From NCBI GenBank assembly GCA_025201365.1, contig JAIXMF010000008.1, forward strand, positions 682,001 to 746,000: 64,000 bases of DNA. The letters run 5' to 3'. Made by a program: the position numbers and the translations under genes. The notes under the pieces were generated by a model, which had not been told where the DNA came from, searched no databases, and saw only the letters and a program-made list of their open reading frames with translations. This stretch comes from Syncephalis plumigaleata. Its lineage: Eukaryota > Zoopagomycota > Zoopagomycetes > Zoopagales > Piptocephalidaceae. Shown piece by piece: positions 1-12,359 of the stretch (position 1 is the first letter of the stretch; the number at the start of each line of letters is the position of its first letter).

Positions 1-12
1 CTATTCACTTAC

Positions 13-3000
13 CTACTGCAAAATGATAACTACGTCCTACCATGAACATATTACCGTTTATTACGAATAGTTCTGGTTTCAGTATATCTCGGAGTAGGGG
101 ATGCGCGTCATTCTTGTTATCTGGATGATTATCGCCTATGAGTTGCATGGCTTGATTCACCATTACTGACATGTATCGTCGTGCAAATTTCTGTGCATTC
201 GGTGAGCCATAAGCAATATTCGGATCTATATTACTGATGGCAAGAGTCAATAACTCGGTGACTAGTCTATTCTATGATTGACTTACCGTGGAGCAATTGC
301 ATTGTAGAATGAAATAGATTCCATTGATACGCTCATAGTTCGACATAGACTACGTGCGTTAAACATTGCTTCCTCCATTTCTCCTTGACGTAAATTTAAT
401 ACTAAGAGTATTTATGTGTAAGCAATAGATATAATAGCTGGTATACTCATCCTACCTATCTCTAGTAATTTACTAGCAATACGCCATGATTCCTTGTGTA
501 CGAATAGTGATGTTTGCTGAATACGACGTAATACCTGATGTGCTTGCTCCCAATGTTTATGCTTACTCAAAAGTAGCAAATACTGTATAGCTTATTAGTG
601 ACATAATAATCTATACTATGACTTACTTGTCGCTTGACCGCTTACCTTCATTAGAAATTCTAGCCAGTCATCCGTGGATTTACCGTAGATTTCAGTGACA
701 TCTCGATTCATACCACGATAGCTGGGCAGTGCAACTTGATCCGCGTCATCTTCCATAATACGACGAAGCTTTTACATGCTATTATTATTATTTCTGATGA
801 TGATCATGCTTGTTGTGTAGCTTACCTCATTCCGAGTGTACAGGATTGGGGCCGTGGCAAATGATTGATACAATGCCTGAGCAATCTCTAGATATTGATT
901 CTATGAATGGACGACATTCATCAGTATTATGATAGACGGTTTATCTAGTAGTAGTTTTATAATACGTACTTGTTCATTGAATGTACTCGTGGGATTGTCG
1001 AGTAGTGCCAACATATGGAAATGATTAGCCGTAATCTCTGCTTGCTCTTTCTCTCTCGCTTGATGTGCCTCCATTCTTTCCTGTCGACGGCGTAGTTTCA
1101 ATTGACTAGCACGCGACTTTTTAGTAGAGAACATGTCGAAATCCCGTAATCGACGTGATTTATCGCGAATCTTCTTTCTTCGTTGATGTCCTGGACGTCT
1201 TAGCAATTGATGCTCATCGTCGTAATCAGCATCCTCTTCATCCTCCTCGTCTTCTTCTCCCTCTTCCGATCCACCAGTAGATGCTGCATATCGATAGCTG
1301 GGATCTTCCACCTCGGAGTCACCGTCCATTTCGTCGATTTCAACGCCACTCGTTCGCGTGTCGCTACCTGTCTGCCTCGACTGATGTCTCAATGTACGCT
1401 CACCGAATCGTAGTGTATTCACTATGCAATTCATACTACCATCAATACTGTGATCTCATCGCTAATAAATGTCAACAGCTAACCTTGTGTTAAATAGAGC
1501 AATGCCAATTCCTGTTCTCCTAGTGTTTCATATAATTTCGCCAACTCTTCACGTACTTTTCTATTCTTTGGCATGGCATTGGCCACTAATATCATCATAC
1601 ATGTTAGTATTCTGTCGCATAATCAATCAATGATCAGTATACCTTCTACTAGTATCTCCGCTGCTGCTTCATTATTACCAAGTACTTGGTAGCATCGACC
1701 CAAATGAATCCGACTTTGCATATCCATCTACGGGTAGATTGTTACATTTAGTTTGATATACATATTGTGGTTATCATCGTATAAAAGCGATCAATGGTCA
1801 CAAGCTACTTACTGGCATGTTTCGAGCAATAGTCGTGTACGCTTCCACTGCTTCATGAATGAGCTCCGCTTCCATATACGCTTCGGCCATTTGATGATAC
1901 AGTTCTTGATGCGACACAATAGGCAATTCAGTGAGATAAGCAAAATGCATCTAATGATTATAACAATAGTTAATAAGTAACCAAGGACTACTGCAGCTAT
2001 TGTTGTATTTACTTTAGCCGCGGCAATATCGCCTAATGCCAATCGACATACACCAAGCTTAACGCGTAGATCAATGGGTAACGGATGCTCATTGTACTCG
2101 ACATCATCTGCGCGTGTCTCCCATACTATCTGTGTGCCACGTAGTTGTAGGCGACGTGCACTACGCTTAATAACCAGTAATGCACGCTCGTAATCACCGA
2201 TCTCCATGTATAATTCAGCTAGAAAGTTGGCTTGCTCCCAGCGGAATAAAGGTGGATCCACCGGACCTTCCACGGGTAGTGTCTCCTCCATAAGTCGTTC
2301 GTATAACAAGATGGCATCATGACTACGACCACGCTCAACGTAGAATCGTAGTAAATGATGAATGGCCACTTCATCTTCCGGCTGCAACTTCAATATAGTC
2401 TCATAGCCTTCGATGGCCTAGCAATCGCTTGGTCAGTTTAATCGAAACAGAATACATAATCAATGCTATCTAGTAGTAATTTACCCGTTGAAATCTCTTT
2501 GCTTCCATATAGGCTTCACAGCGCAAGTGTAGAATATCGATATCCTTGGGCTGAAGAGCCAATGCCTTGGTATAACAATTGGCAGCATTGGCTGAATTAC
2601 CTCGTTTCCTATACCGTACACATCATAACGTTACAACAATGAATATTCGTATGTTCATCGTACGCTTACCGAAGTTGATCGGCTACCCAACACCATAGAT
2701 CGGGATCTCGTGCATTTTGTGCGGCACAAAAGCGTAAAACAAAAGCACGCTCCTCTTCTCCTTGATTCTCCTTGATCAACGCTAAAAGAAGCCAGGCATG
2801 CTCGACTTGCGGTGCCAATCGGATGGCCTCCGTCAAATAGGGAATCGCCTCCACTTCCTGCTCTCTAACGTATAGACTATTCGCATATTGCAGTAGATTC
2901 TTCACTTGCAAGGGTATGGCTGTAGATTTCCGTTTCGTGCCAGGTTGACGCTAATCACACTAGTGTTAAATAATCTATCGCGCTATTTCATCCTTATATA

Positions 3001-3777
3001 TATATATATATTGCTTACCGTGTATCGAGTTTTTCTTCGTCCGATACCACTCGCTTCACGTAGATTATTATGAAACTCAGCCATATCCTCTTCGAAATCT
3101 TGACGTAAATCCATTTGCATCGTTTTACTCAGACCTCCGCCTTCCTGTTGAATCTCCTGGGCTGCCTGTTGCGCGTCTTGCATGTATTGTCTAATGATTC
3201 GCATCAATACGAGTATAAGTAACACGCGTGTGTTTATGCTCTTTCATCTATCTCTGAATACTTGCGCAAATTCTTGATCTTCCTCTACTATAGTGGATTC
3301 ATTATTTCTTCGTCTATTCTGAGTAGTTGAACTGGTCGTTGCTTGTCCTTCACTCGCTGTATCCACTCTTGATGTCGATCCCATTAGATCATCATCTGAT
3401 CCAGAAGCATATTCCTCGCCACCATATTCCATATCAGTGGGCAGTATTTCTTCATAGTCAGTCTGATCGAATCTCTCCATATCCACACCTTCTAGACGAT
3501 GATGTGCTACGTTAAATAAGGATGCGCCATCATTGTAACTATGCAGAGGTATATCTGATGTGTTCCATTGTTGACTACTAGTATTACTATTACTATTACT
3601 AGCTTGACCACTATTGTCTATGGTTAACAGGTTTGCACCGGTAACATCTTGCATTACGCTATCTTCTTCATAGTCATTAGGTGGTATTGGCGTTAGATCT
3701 AAGCCCGGAGGCATGGAAGGCGTGTCTCCAGCCAGTAGACTAAGGAAATACCCGTCATTCGTGTTGTTTTCGTCCAT
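13..3777 (-). CDS. TFIIIC TPR subunit (Tfc4/Sfc4, GTF3C3-like), C-terminus beyond window
   Basis: Subunit of the RNA polymerase III factor TFIIIC, the TPR scaffold that recruits TFIIIB to tRNA genes in the nucleus. Exons (minus): 3777-3266, 3190-3019, 2950-2670, 2608-2485, 2417-2013, 1950-1813, 1727-1643, 1585-1484, 1421-970, 900-826, 768-646, 582-456, 401-287, 233-13; the last donor sits at 12 and the gene runs off the window. The start chosen is MDENN at 3777, after which an acidic low-complexity N-terminus runs about 170 residues. TPR-type helical pairs follow (for example NLLQYANSLY, AIEGYETILKLQPEDE, FLAELYMEIGDYERALLVI, IHLGRCYQVLGNNEAAAEIL). An acidic then Lys/Arg-rich insert in the long 1421-970 exon resembles the split between TPR blocks in Tfc4. 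The first intron (3265-3191) is GC-AG. The family call rests on TPR architecture plus acidic N-terminus; another TPR scaffold is possible but less likely. Confidence 0.82.
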
Positions 3778-3958
3778 GTGCTGGTGTGTATATTCGTACA
3801 AAGTGAGGTGACAATTTGCAAACAATGTATGATAGCACATTTATAAAAAAACAAGAAATATTTTCTACGGCTGTTGCCCCTTCTCTTCTGGTTCACACAC
3901 ATACACGGCAGATTGGTGCAGTGTCTCTGTTTACTAATTGACAAGCTCAACAGTAATA
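3778..3958. promoter_or_regulatory. Divergent promoter between TFIIIC subunit and CMP kinase
   Basis: Only 181 bases separate the two start codons, which point away from each other, so both promoters and 5' leaders must lie here. The stretch contains an A-rich run near 3843-3865 and no convincing TATA element. A shared bidirectional promoter is inferred from spacing alone. Confidence 0.5.
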
Positions 3959-5041
3959 ATGGCAGCGGCAGCAGTGCGTACGCAACCGCGTATATTCAGA
4001 ACGACCGTCATCACGCCCACATGGAGTGCTAGCTATGCTCCAAGACGGTATTCTATGCCGTCTGATGTGCAAGCTGCTCCTCATAACAAGAGCAAGTTCT
4101 TTCGTATAGCTATCGATGGACCAGCAGCAGGCGGTAAAAGTAAGTATAGCTTAGTGTATTCATATTACTAGTACTGTATATTCATTTTGTTCTATACTTA
4201 GGTAGTACGGCACGAACATTAGCCGCACGACTTGGTTTCCGCTATGTGGATACAGGTAAGTTGATTGTGCTGTTATTCATTTATCTATTTTGACTGGACT
4301 TTTTCTTTTTTAATAGGCGCCATGTATCGTGCAGTAAGTATAATCTTATTCTATGTATATGTCTACATGTTTACATTATACTCATTGATACATTAGATTA
4401 CGTTATTAGCGATGCGAACAGGCTTAGATCCCAATACAGATACGAATAGAATATGTGCCATAACCGAAGATGCCCGCTTTGAGTTTACGCTGAGCAATGC
4501 TACTAGTAACAATACATCTACCTCGGATCTATTGCATCCACCTAATGTCCGTGTAACTGTGAATACAGAAGATGTTTCGAATGAGATTCGCTCGCCATTA
4601 GTAACACGCATGGTAGCAGCTATTGCTCGTCTACCCACCGTACGATCACTTATGCTACAGAAACAACGAGCCTTTGGTACAGACAATTCATCCGCACCTG
4701 GTCTAGTTATGGATGGACGAGATATCGGTTCCGTGGTATTTCCCAATGCTGAGCTTAAGGTATTCCTTACCGCACAACTAGAAGCTAGAGCACAGCGTCG
4801 ATTCCGCGAGTTAATGGCAAGACAGGCAAGTCCACTAAGTGCCGAGGAACAAGCGGCAGCCTATAGCACACTAGTAGCGGATATTGAAGCGCGTGATAAA
4901 TCTGACGAGGAACGTGCCGTATCTCCGTTGATATGCGCGGATGATGCAGTTCTACTTGACACGTCGCATATGTCATTTGCTGAACAAGTAGCAGCAATCG
5001 AACATCTTGTACGAGTACGAATGACTCCATCGCCTTTCTAG
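3959..5041 (+). CDS. Bacterial-type cytidylate kinase, probably mitochondrial
   Basis: Phosphorylates CMP/dCMP with ATP. Exons 3959-4139, 4202-4255, 4317-4333 and 4397-5041 give 298 aa. The P-loop region FRIAIDGPAAGGKS lies at about residues 47-60 and continues SSTARTLAARLGFRYVDTGAMYRA, then ITLLAMRTGLDP; MDGRDIGSVVFPNAELKVFLTA and the RRFRELMAR lid region follow. This is the prokaryotic Cmk family, not the UMP-CMP kinase that serves the eukaryotic cytosol. About 45 N-terminal residues precede the kinase, rich in Arg, Ala and Thr and without acidic residues at first (VRTQPRIFRTTV), which reads as a mitochondrial presequence. The third exon is only 17 nt and encodes the substrate-binding GAMYRA segment. 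The start at 3959 is the first ATG of the frame. The family call is firm; the location is inferred. Confidence 0.93.
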
Positions 5042-5809
5042 TAAACATCACGTGATGTTATATTAATGATTCGTTCCATTTTTACGTCTATCTCACACAA
5101 AAACATTCACTCTTTCTCTCTATAAAATTATAGGCCAATAATTAAAGCGTACAAATTTCTACTCCCCTTCTCTCATTGTAGCCTATTTCATCCATACTAG
5201 TGCGTGTGTGTGTGTGTATGTGTGCAAGTTAGTGTAGGTGATTGACCTTCTCTTCTACTTCTACTTCCTCTACTACTCTGTACGGCAGTGTGAATGCATA
5301 AGTGTACGTCTACGTGTTTCTTGATCAACTATCCTACACAGTGAATGTATCGAGTGTGGTCTGGATATCAACAGCGTGATTATTCTTAGAGAACGACCCT
5401 ATATTCAAAAGAGAATCGACAAACTGATCAATTTGCTGATTCGAACTACACACCGCTACACTCTCAGTTGACCGCACTCTCATCTCTTGTAAGTTTAGCG
5501 TAATCTATTAAGCATAATCTAATCAATACTGATGCTGATATAGTTTATTTGTTTTTTTAGATCACTACTGATTCGACATTTTGTATTACAGTGTGACAGT
5601 CGTTATTGCATAGTGTAGTGCATTATCTAGTGCGTGTGCGTGTGTGTGTGTGTTTAGTCTCGACTCGTGTATATTGTGATATAACGCGTATTCACGGTAT
5701 TCGATCGCGTCATATCCATTATTATCATTGTTATTGGCATTGTGCTTGCCAGCCTATTTTGTATTGTAGAAGACGCGCTATCTCACCATTACATATCATT
5801 AAAGTTGTC
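5042..5809. other. Intergenic region and DBF4 leader
   Basis: Holds the 3' end of the CMP kinase transcript (an AATTAAAG-like stretch near 5139) and the promoter and 5' leader of the next gene. Short GT-rich runs (5201-5224, 5633-5655) occur. A probable 5'-leader intron is listed separately. I see no gene. Confidence 0.5.
5489..5560 (+). other. Probable 5'-UTR intron of DBF4 gene
   Basis: A GTAAGT donor at 5489 and a pyrimidine-tract acceptor (gtttttttag) ending at 5560 bound 72 nt, the same size as the coding introns of the gene downstream. It lies about 250 bases before the start codon, so it would sit in the leader. Inferred from splice consensus only. Confidence 0.45.
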
Positions 5810-8017
5810 ATGGAAAGTAATGTGACACGCACTTCATCTCACACTCATTCCACCGTTAAAGTTCCATTAACGGCACATGGTGTCGCTGCTCAGAATGCAC
5901 GTAATGTTCTCTCTGCATCTATGGCAGCAGCGACAACTGCTACGACAACCACAACAACTGCTGCAGCTATTGCTCCATCAGCAGCTGCATTGAATCGTTA
6001 CGCTTATCCGCGAGAGAATGAGCATAAGGTGATGCACTTTGTTCGTCAGTTGTCAAAGTGTAACTTTTACTTTTACGGAATCAATACACAGACGGTACAG
6101 CAATTATCGCAATTCTTAAAGTCGAATCTGGCAGTAAGTAGTCAATGCTGATCAAATGTTCTTATTAAAAGAGTACTCATCTAAACTATGCTTTACCATG
6201 ATTAGAAAGTGGATTCATTCTTCTCAAGTGAAATTACCCATTTAGTTGTTAAAGATGACGTGTACGAACGAGCCGATGCACAATATAAAGAGAATGGCAA
6301 GGTAGGATATATAATTGTATGCCGTATTTATATACTGTTGTCGTATTGACAATGTATAATCTTATATTTAGGTAGTAGATGATGCCACCATTAGTAATGC
6401 TTATGCGCGTAAAATGCATATATGGTCTCTCAGTAGTAAGTTGCTTATTAGCATCATGACAATAGATGATTTACTTGTATAACACGTAGAATTAAGGAAG
6501 ATCACACGTTATATCGCACAGTATACGTATCCACATACGAGAAATGGTCAATTACTACATGGTGATCTTGCTAGTCAGCTGCGTAATGAGACTATATACG
6601 GCCCGGTTGGACAACAGCATGATATTCACTATTTCCCCGATCATGAGCATTACTTATTGATCGAGGATCTGACGGGACATTGTCGTCCACCTATCGTAGA
6701 AAAGTATCCACTACGATGTGATAATCAGGATGTACCATGGCCTAGAATATGGCGTAGTAACTCGCATCGTAGTCCTTTCCTTAAGCCAAAAGACACGATG
6801 ACTCGACCTAATACGACAGCAGCAGCAGCAGCAGCAGCAGCACAAGGAACAGCCAAACTAGCTGCATCCCGTGCTATGAGTCAAGGAGTAGCGCGTAATC
6901 ATGCTATGGCATCATCATCATTGGCGCAAAAGAGAGGATCGGCTATGGCGAGTTCACGTAAACCAGAACCATTCCAATCGCGTGCCGTATCACTAAAGCC
7001 GCTAAGGGAGAATGCGACAACGCAGCAGTCCAACTTGCCTGCAACATTACCGCATGATGTGTCAGTACAGGAGGTTTCTATGGCATCTGGCTTGCATCCA
7101 TCAGCCACCACGACAGCAACACTATCCACACCATCACTGGCTACAATGACCGGTAATCAATCGATTGCATCGAATCCATCTGGTGTAGCCATGGAGCGGT
7201 TAAATCGACGTGTACTGGCTAGATTGGAGGAGAACGGCGTTCAGTATGCTAATGGTAGACGCACGACTAAAGCGGTAACCGGCATGACTGACAAACAACC
7301 GGTGGAAACTACAAATATGACGACGACTAAACAGTCAGTGACAAAACTGAGGACAACTTTGAGGGAGGATGCGGCAGCATTGAATAACAAACAATCGACC
7401 ATGTCATCGATGCCATGTCGTGCTGGTTACTGCGAATCATGCAAGGAGAAGTTTACCAATATGTCTAATGTAAGTATATCTGCTCTATAAGAAATTACAA
7501 TAGACACTAATGATGACGCGAATAGCATGGCAAGGGAGAGAAACATCGACGATTTGTTATGGATCCATTAAATTGGAAGCAAGTTGACGATCTACTATTG
7601 GACATTAATAAGAATACGTTACTTGTGACTATATCGGAAGAGCAAGATCAATTAGATCTTGATAGTCCTAGTCAGGAGGAATCGGAAGAATCGTGGTATG
7701 AAGAGGAGGAAGAGGAAGAGGAAGACGAAGACGACGACAATGATGGCGATGAAGATGAAGAGACTACTTCAGCGCCTTGTTCACCATCCACTTCAACGAA
7801 CGTAATATCATCAGAATACGATGTTGATATCACTAATCTACCACTCAAAGAATCATGCCTAGTTACAGGATTGACGATATCTAGGAAGCAGGCTGTATGT
7901 GTGCCACCAGATAATAATGAGCATAATAGTCAAGAGGCATCCTCTGATATAGACAATTCTATTGTAGCAACTAAGCGTCAACGTCTAGATGTTATTGATC
8001 CAGCTGTTATACCATAA
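5810..8017 (+). CDS. DBF4: Dbf4/Dfp1, regulatory subunit of Cdc7 kinase
   Basis: Activates the Cdc7 kinase, which fires replication origins by phosphorylating the MCM helicase. Exons 5810-6133, 6206-6301, 6372-6435, 6490-7469 and 7526-8017 give 651 aa. Three family blocks are present in order: an N-terminal BRCT-like segment (FYFYGINTQTVQQLSQFL through ITHLVVKDDV, about residues 80-135); motif M near residue 213 (HYLLIEDLTGHCRPPIVEKY with a downstream PWP); and motif C, the DBF zinc finger, near residues 473-500 (GYCESCKEKF, then HGKGEKHRRF across the last intron), supplying the CxxC and HxxxxxH ligands. Between M and C lies a long Ala/Thr/Ser-rich linker, and the tail has an acidic Glu/Asp run (about 7690-7770). 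The start at 5810 is the first ATG of the frame and follows a long leader with a probable intron. Confidence 0.92.
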
Positions 8018-8351
8018 ATTATCATAAGCATTAGTGATTTCTATATATATATCTCTTTCTTCATCTCTTTCTCTTTCTCTCTTTTTACAAAGTAATATGA
8101 ATGGGCTTTCCCGTTCAATTTTTTATTATTGCTCGGTGACTGATTTATTTTGTTGACACTCATTTCATTTCATGTTAAATCACTACTTTGTGTTCTAGTT
8201 GTTTTTCAGATAATATGTTCAACGATAATAAACACAACTATCATTGCTGATAATTCACTAGTAGATTGATGCTGTTATTCAAAGCAGAAACGAGTATATC
8301 ATGACATTTTCGACATAGTTATTTATCACTATTGGTCAAGTGATGGATTCA
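8018..8351. other. Convergent 3' ends of DBF4 and GH47 genes
   Basis: This 334-base gap lies between two genes that end facing each other. It has a TC-rich run (8052-8084) and AT-rich tracts such as gataataaa near 8224 that could serve polyadenylation. No open frame of note. Confidence 0.5.
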
Positions 8352-9992
8352 TTACGGTGTAAATATAGGGAATGGATGTGCTTCCGTGTTGAATACGTAG
8401 CGATCAAGTGGTAGTAGATTGTCATCATCGTCGAATATCAAGAGCAGATACTTTAGCGTTTCAGCCATGTAGAATGTCTCTGAACTATCTTGCTTCATGG
8501 TGGGTGTCTTGCTTACATCTACCACGCTTACTAGACAGGTGGCACGTCCAATCGACGAGTTGTTCAGCATTGCCTGGAAGATCTGCCATGCTTGCTCACG
8601 ATACTGATCATTCCTCGTGGTGCGCCAGAGAACAAACAAGCTTTCGAGGGTTTCAGGACGAAGTATATTGTGCATCTGATTCGGCATGAACTGCATCGTC
8701 GAGGTGAATTCGACCATTTCTGGAGCAAGTCCACTCTTCGTACGATGCATTTTCATACAAGTGTCGGTGATCCCACGGGCCAGCGTCATATCCCGTTGTG
8801 CACGGGATGTGGATGCACGATCGGTAGCTGAGCCCAGTGCCAATACGCCGCCGAATGTACACGCCAAATGCTCCATTCTCGGCACGAACGTATTATCGTT
8901 TACGGTGCCTAGATATGCTTGTTGCTGACTGCCAGCATAACCTACTAGATGTTTCCTCGCACCAATGATCGAGGCATCATAACGATCACGTAGTTTCGAT
9001 TCGGTTCTTGCCGTTTGTATCCAGCGTTTAAGCAAATATTCTGTACAATAATAAAGAGAATGCGCCGATTAGCAATTGTCACTATATTCTTACGTAATGA
9101 ATACTTGCCATAGTAGCTGTCATTGCCACCACCGAATCCATATTCAGATGGAAAGGCAACCTCACCATTAAGACTGGTAACGTGAATGAATAGCTTAATA
9201 ACATATTAACCTGCTTATACATACACACAGTACTTACTTGAAGGTCATTGGTAGTAGACCATCGTAGGATGGTAGACGTTGGAGGGCTTCATCGGTTCGC
9301 TTGGCCGCTTGCCAGTATTTCGGATTATTGGTAAGACGTGACAATTCGCGGAATTCCATTTGCAACGTGCCTACGGTGGCCAGGGTAGCCCAAGTGCTGC
9401 TAGGATCTCGCTCGTCGCCCTGATTGCCTTTAGCTAGGTTGAACCACACCTTGGGTATGCCTGTCTCCGTGTCGAATGCAGGCAACAGCCGATCACCGAG
9501 TAGACGTGCAAGACGAAGCAGTCTCGCGTCAGGACGTAGCGTATAAGCACCGAGCAATCCACCCAATGAACGAATGGTCGTTTCGAATAGATTTATTCTA
9601 CTGTTTACGTTGAAATCCAAATGAGCATCTATCCAGCTGAGACCCTCCTCGTATTCCTGATGACGGTTGGCCAAAAGTAAGGTGTCCAACGAGTCGATAA
9701 TCATGTAGCCTAGACTTTCACCGGAATCCGCCCATTGTTTACCACTTTTAGAAATGGGCCTGTATTCGTCAGCACCAAATGCATTCGCCCTGTAATCGTG
9801 CCAACAAGTGCTGATAGCATCGATGACCGCTTGTTTACGTCCCTGCCATACATCTTGCGCGTTGGTATTAACTAGTTTACAGTGTTGCATTAATAATAAG
9901 AAGCTAAACATCAACTTGGTCTATATTGTGTTACCTGGTGCTAAACCCGTTATGGCAAATAGGACACCGAAAATAATAGTTGGGTTTAACAT
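8352..9992 (-). CDS. GH47 class I alpha-1,2-mannosidase (ER/Golgi)
   Basis: Trims alpha-1,2-linked mannose from N-glycans in the secretory pathway. Exons (minus) 9992-9935, 9871-9238, 9173-9109 and 9040-8352 give 481 aa. MLNPTIIFGVLFAITGLAPG forms an N-terminal signal or anchor. The GH47 run includes AISTCWHDYRANAFGADEYR, SLGYMIIDSLDTLLL, FETTIRSLGGLLGAY, DSYYEYLLKRWIQ, RPETLESLFVLWR, FYMAETLKYLLLIF and finally VFNTEAHPFP, whose Thr is the usual Ca2+ ligand. The intron at 9108-9041 is GC-AG: the GCAAGT donor is what gives an exact DSYYEYLLKRW. A downstream GT donor (about 9093) would insert five residues in that motif. The frame stays open upstream of 9992, but without better family support. 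Head-to-head with the molybdate transporter gene. Confidence 0.95.
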
Positions 9993-10590
9993 TGTTGTAT
10001 AGCACAAATGTAGCTTAACAAAGGTTATTATAATAGACAGATATGTACGGGTTAAACAAATTATAGATATAGAATTTATACGGTAATACAAGTGTACAAT
10101 AGAGTCCACTGGCGTCGATATAGAAAGCCAATTGAAACGACAATGGACGGCGATATATAGATTGAGGATTAAAAGGGGGGAGGATGAGGATGAGGAAAGT
10201 GCTACACTTGACTCTATGGAGATTATGGGTACAGGTACAGCGGTATCACTGGTAGTCATGCTGTTCATTGTAGAGATTGCCCCATGCATATTGGTTAGAA
10301 ATACTGGATGTATATGCGGTAACAGTGCGCGGTCACATTCTATTGGTAGTTCACCTGGGTACAATTACGAATCGATACTGGATTACTAGGAAGCATAATG
10401 TAAATACACGATACACGCTAGCATCGTCATACATTGATATGTTTTCATGTTAGATTTGAATTCATCATATCTGCTTGCCCCTTGTTACTTGCTATCTACG
10501 ATAAATGCAACTTACGATTATTGTTCTATACTCAATACAACAATGTACTGAATCATAACGTTATTTGAAGCATCCTTGTTGTCACGACAT
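9993..10590. promoter_or_regulatory. Divergent intergenic region, GH47 / MFSD5
   Basis: 598 bases between two outward-facing genes must hold both promoters and leaders. I see no strong TATA box. The minus strand stays open to about 10364 in the frame of the GH47 start, but that stretch has no family resemblance and I treat it as leader. Confidence 0.4.
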
Positions 10591-12283
10591 ATGTTTCATC
10601 GCTTTATCAATAACTTGTCTGTTTTAGTCATACCACTCTTTTCTTTTACACTCGTACCAATGAATAGTTCATACTTGCGCAGTTACTGGCTAAGTGCCTA
10701 CCTATTTGCCACCGGTAATTACGAGTGTTCACTCAAGGAATGTCAAACTAATAGCAGCTTCGCTATAATAAGCGGGCGACTGGCTTCAGGGTCCCTATCT
10801 CTATAGTGTTTATCACCAGCGTGGATTCAGCGATAGTACTATTACTCACTTATCCGGGCTCGGTTTTCTCTCCAGTGCTTTGCTAGGTGCTTTGATAGCA
10901 TCCAAGGCGGATACAGGGTATGTATACTAAAATAGCCGATAATACATTGTCGTTTAACGTTGCCATCGTATCATATCATATCTAGAAATCGACAACGTTA
11001 CGCACTGATGACGATACTTGCCTATGCAGTATCCTGTGGCCTACTGGTACTTGGTGGCACGTCCATCTGGCTATTAGCACTGGGGAAATTAGCTAGTGGT
11101 ATTGCCACCGCATTATGGATGCCATTCTTCGAGACTTGGCTAGTAGCACAGCAGCTTAAACATAGTACGTTATTGAATAGACGGTCATCGTCAATCGATT
11201 AATCTACCTGTTTGTTCATATAGAATTAGAGACTAAATGGCTGGATGCCACGTTATCATTAGCGGCATCACTCAATGGAGTAATAGCCATTGGTGCTGGA
11301 TTTGCCGGTGATGCATTGTTATTATGGTGGAATAACAAGGTGGAGATGCCATTTATCGTTGCATTGATGGCCTTCACCATTTCCGCATTGATTATCTACA
11401 CAACATGGCCATCTAATGAATTGATTAAGCATGTGGGTGTACGCTACTATTAGTGGAATTCAACTGATTAGTAAATGAAAATAGAATAACTCATCGAAAG
11501 CATCGAAAGCATCGAAAGTATCGAGTACATGGCGCGACCTACTAGAATGTAAGTTATTACCACTCGGTTGATTGATAATTGACCGCGTATGTCTAACACT
11601 TTAACCATTAGGTCCATCTGCTATCTATTTATGCGCCATTCAAGTACTATTCGAATCGGCCATGTACACGTTCGTTTACTTTTGGGCACCTATACTACAA
11701 CAGTGTCATGGTAATTTAACGACATTTAGTACAACTCAAAGATGCATGACTAATCTGCTGGATAGATGCAAATGATGCATTGCCATTTGGCAGGGTATTT
11801 GCCATATTCATGGTATTCTACGCTATAGGTCCTCTCGTTTATCGACGAATCTCTTATAAGGCTGATCAACCAATGGCATATGCATTACTATTAGCTAGTG
11901 CTGCATTATGTCTATGGACAGCTAGTTATGCTAAACAATCACTAATAGTGACAACATCCGCACTAGCGATATTCGAGTGTCATTGCGGTATTTATACACC
12001 ATGGGCGGCTCGTTTACGTGCCAAATTTATACCGGAATCCATGCGAGGTGCTGCCACCAGCCTTGTTACAGCTCCTATGAATTTGATCGTAACAATTACA
12101 TTATTACTGGTACGTATAATCATGATCCTTGCAATTGTAGCCCTATGACTGATTGTTATCTATTAGTTGGGCAATCATCCTAATATGGCACTACAAACTG
12201 CCGTTGTTATGCTATTAGTTGCCGCTTACTTAGCCACTCGATTACCATTACTTAATAACAATAACAGCAATAAGAAGGAATAA
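10591..12283 (+). CDS. MFSD5-type molybdate-anion transporter
   Basis: Predicted high-affinity molybdate importer of the major facilitator superfamily. Exons 10591-10714, 10773-10917, 10986-11164, 11224-11432, 11485-11548, 11612-11710, 11766-12109 and 12167-12283 give 426 aa, close to the family's length. Signature stretches cross splice junctions cleanly: GDWLQGPYLYSVYHQRGF after TM1, SALLGALIASKADTGNRQRY (the MFS loop after TM2), FESAMYTFVYFWAPILQQC, GIYTPWAARLRAKFIPESMR and GAATSLVTAPMN. About twelve hydrophobic segments are visible. The start at 10591 gives a hydrophobic first helix; MNSSYLRSYW at 10663 is an alternative. It lies 4.3-8.3 kb from the MoaC and MoaA genes, which consume molybdate-pathway precursors, so a role in cofactor supply is a natural inference. 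Confidence 0.92.
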
Positions 12284-12359
12284 ATGGTGTCATTTATTAT
12301 TAATCATTAGAGCTGAATAACCAATAGATTATTTCATCATTAGTAGCATCGCATGCTTA

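Noticed and set aside
889-970. In-frame TAG and a possible 15-nt intron in the TFIIIC gene
   Set aside because: A GTACGT donor at 969 and a TAG acceptor at 901 give an ordinary 69-nt intron that keeps frame and removes the stop.
9041-9108. Alternative GT donor in the GH47 intron (near 9093)
   Set aside because: It would insert five residues in the highly conserved DSYYEYLLK motif, while the GC donor gives the motif exactly.
9993-10364. Longer N-terminus for the GH47 mannosidase
   Set aside because: The frame is open but contains Ser and Ile runs with no family resemblance; the start at 9992 gives a proper signal/anchor.
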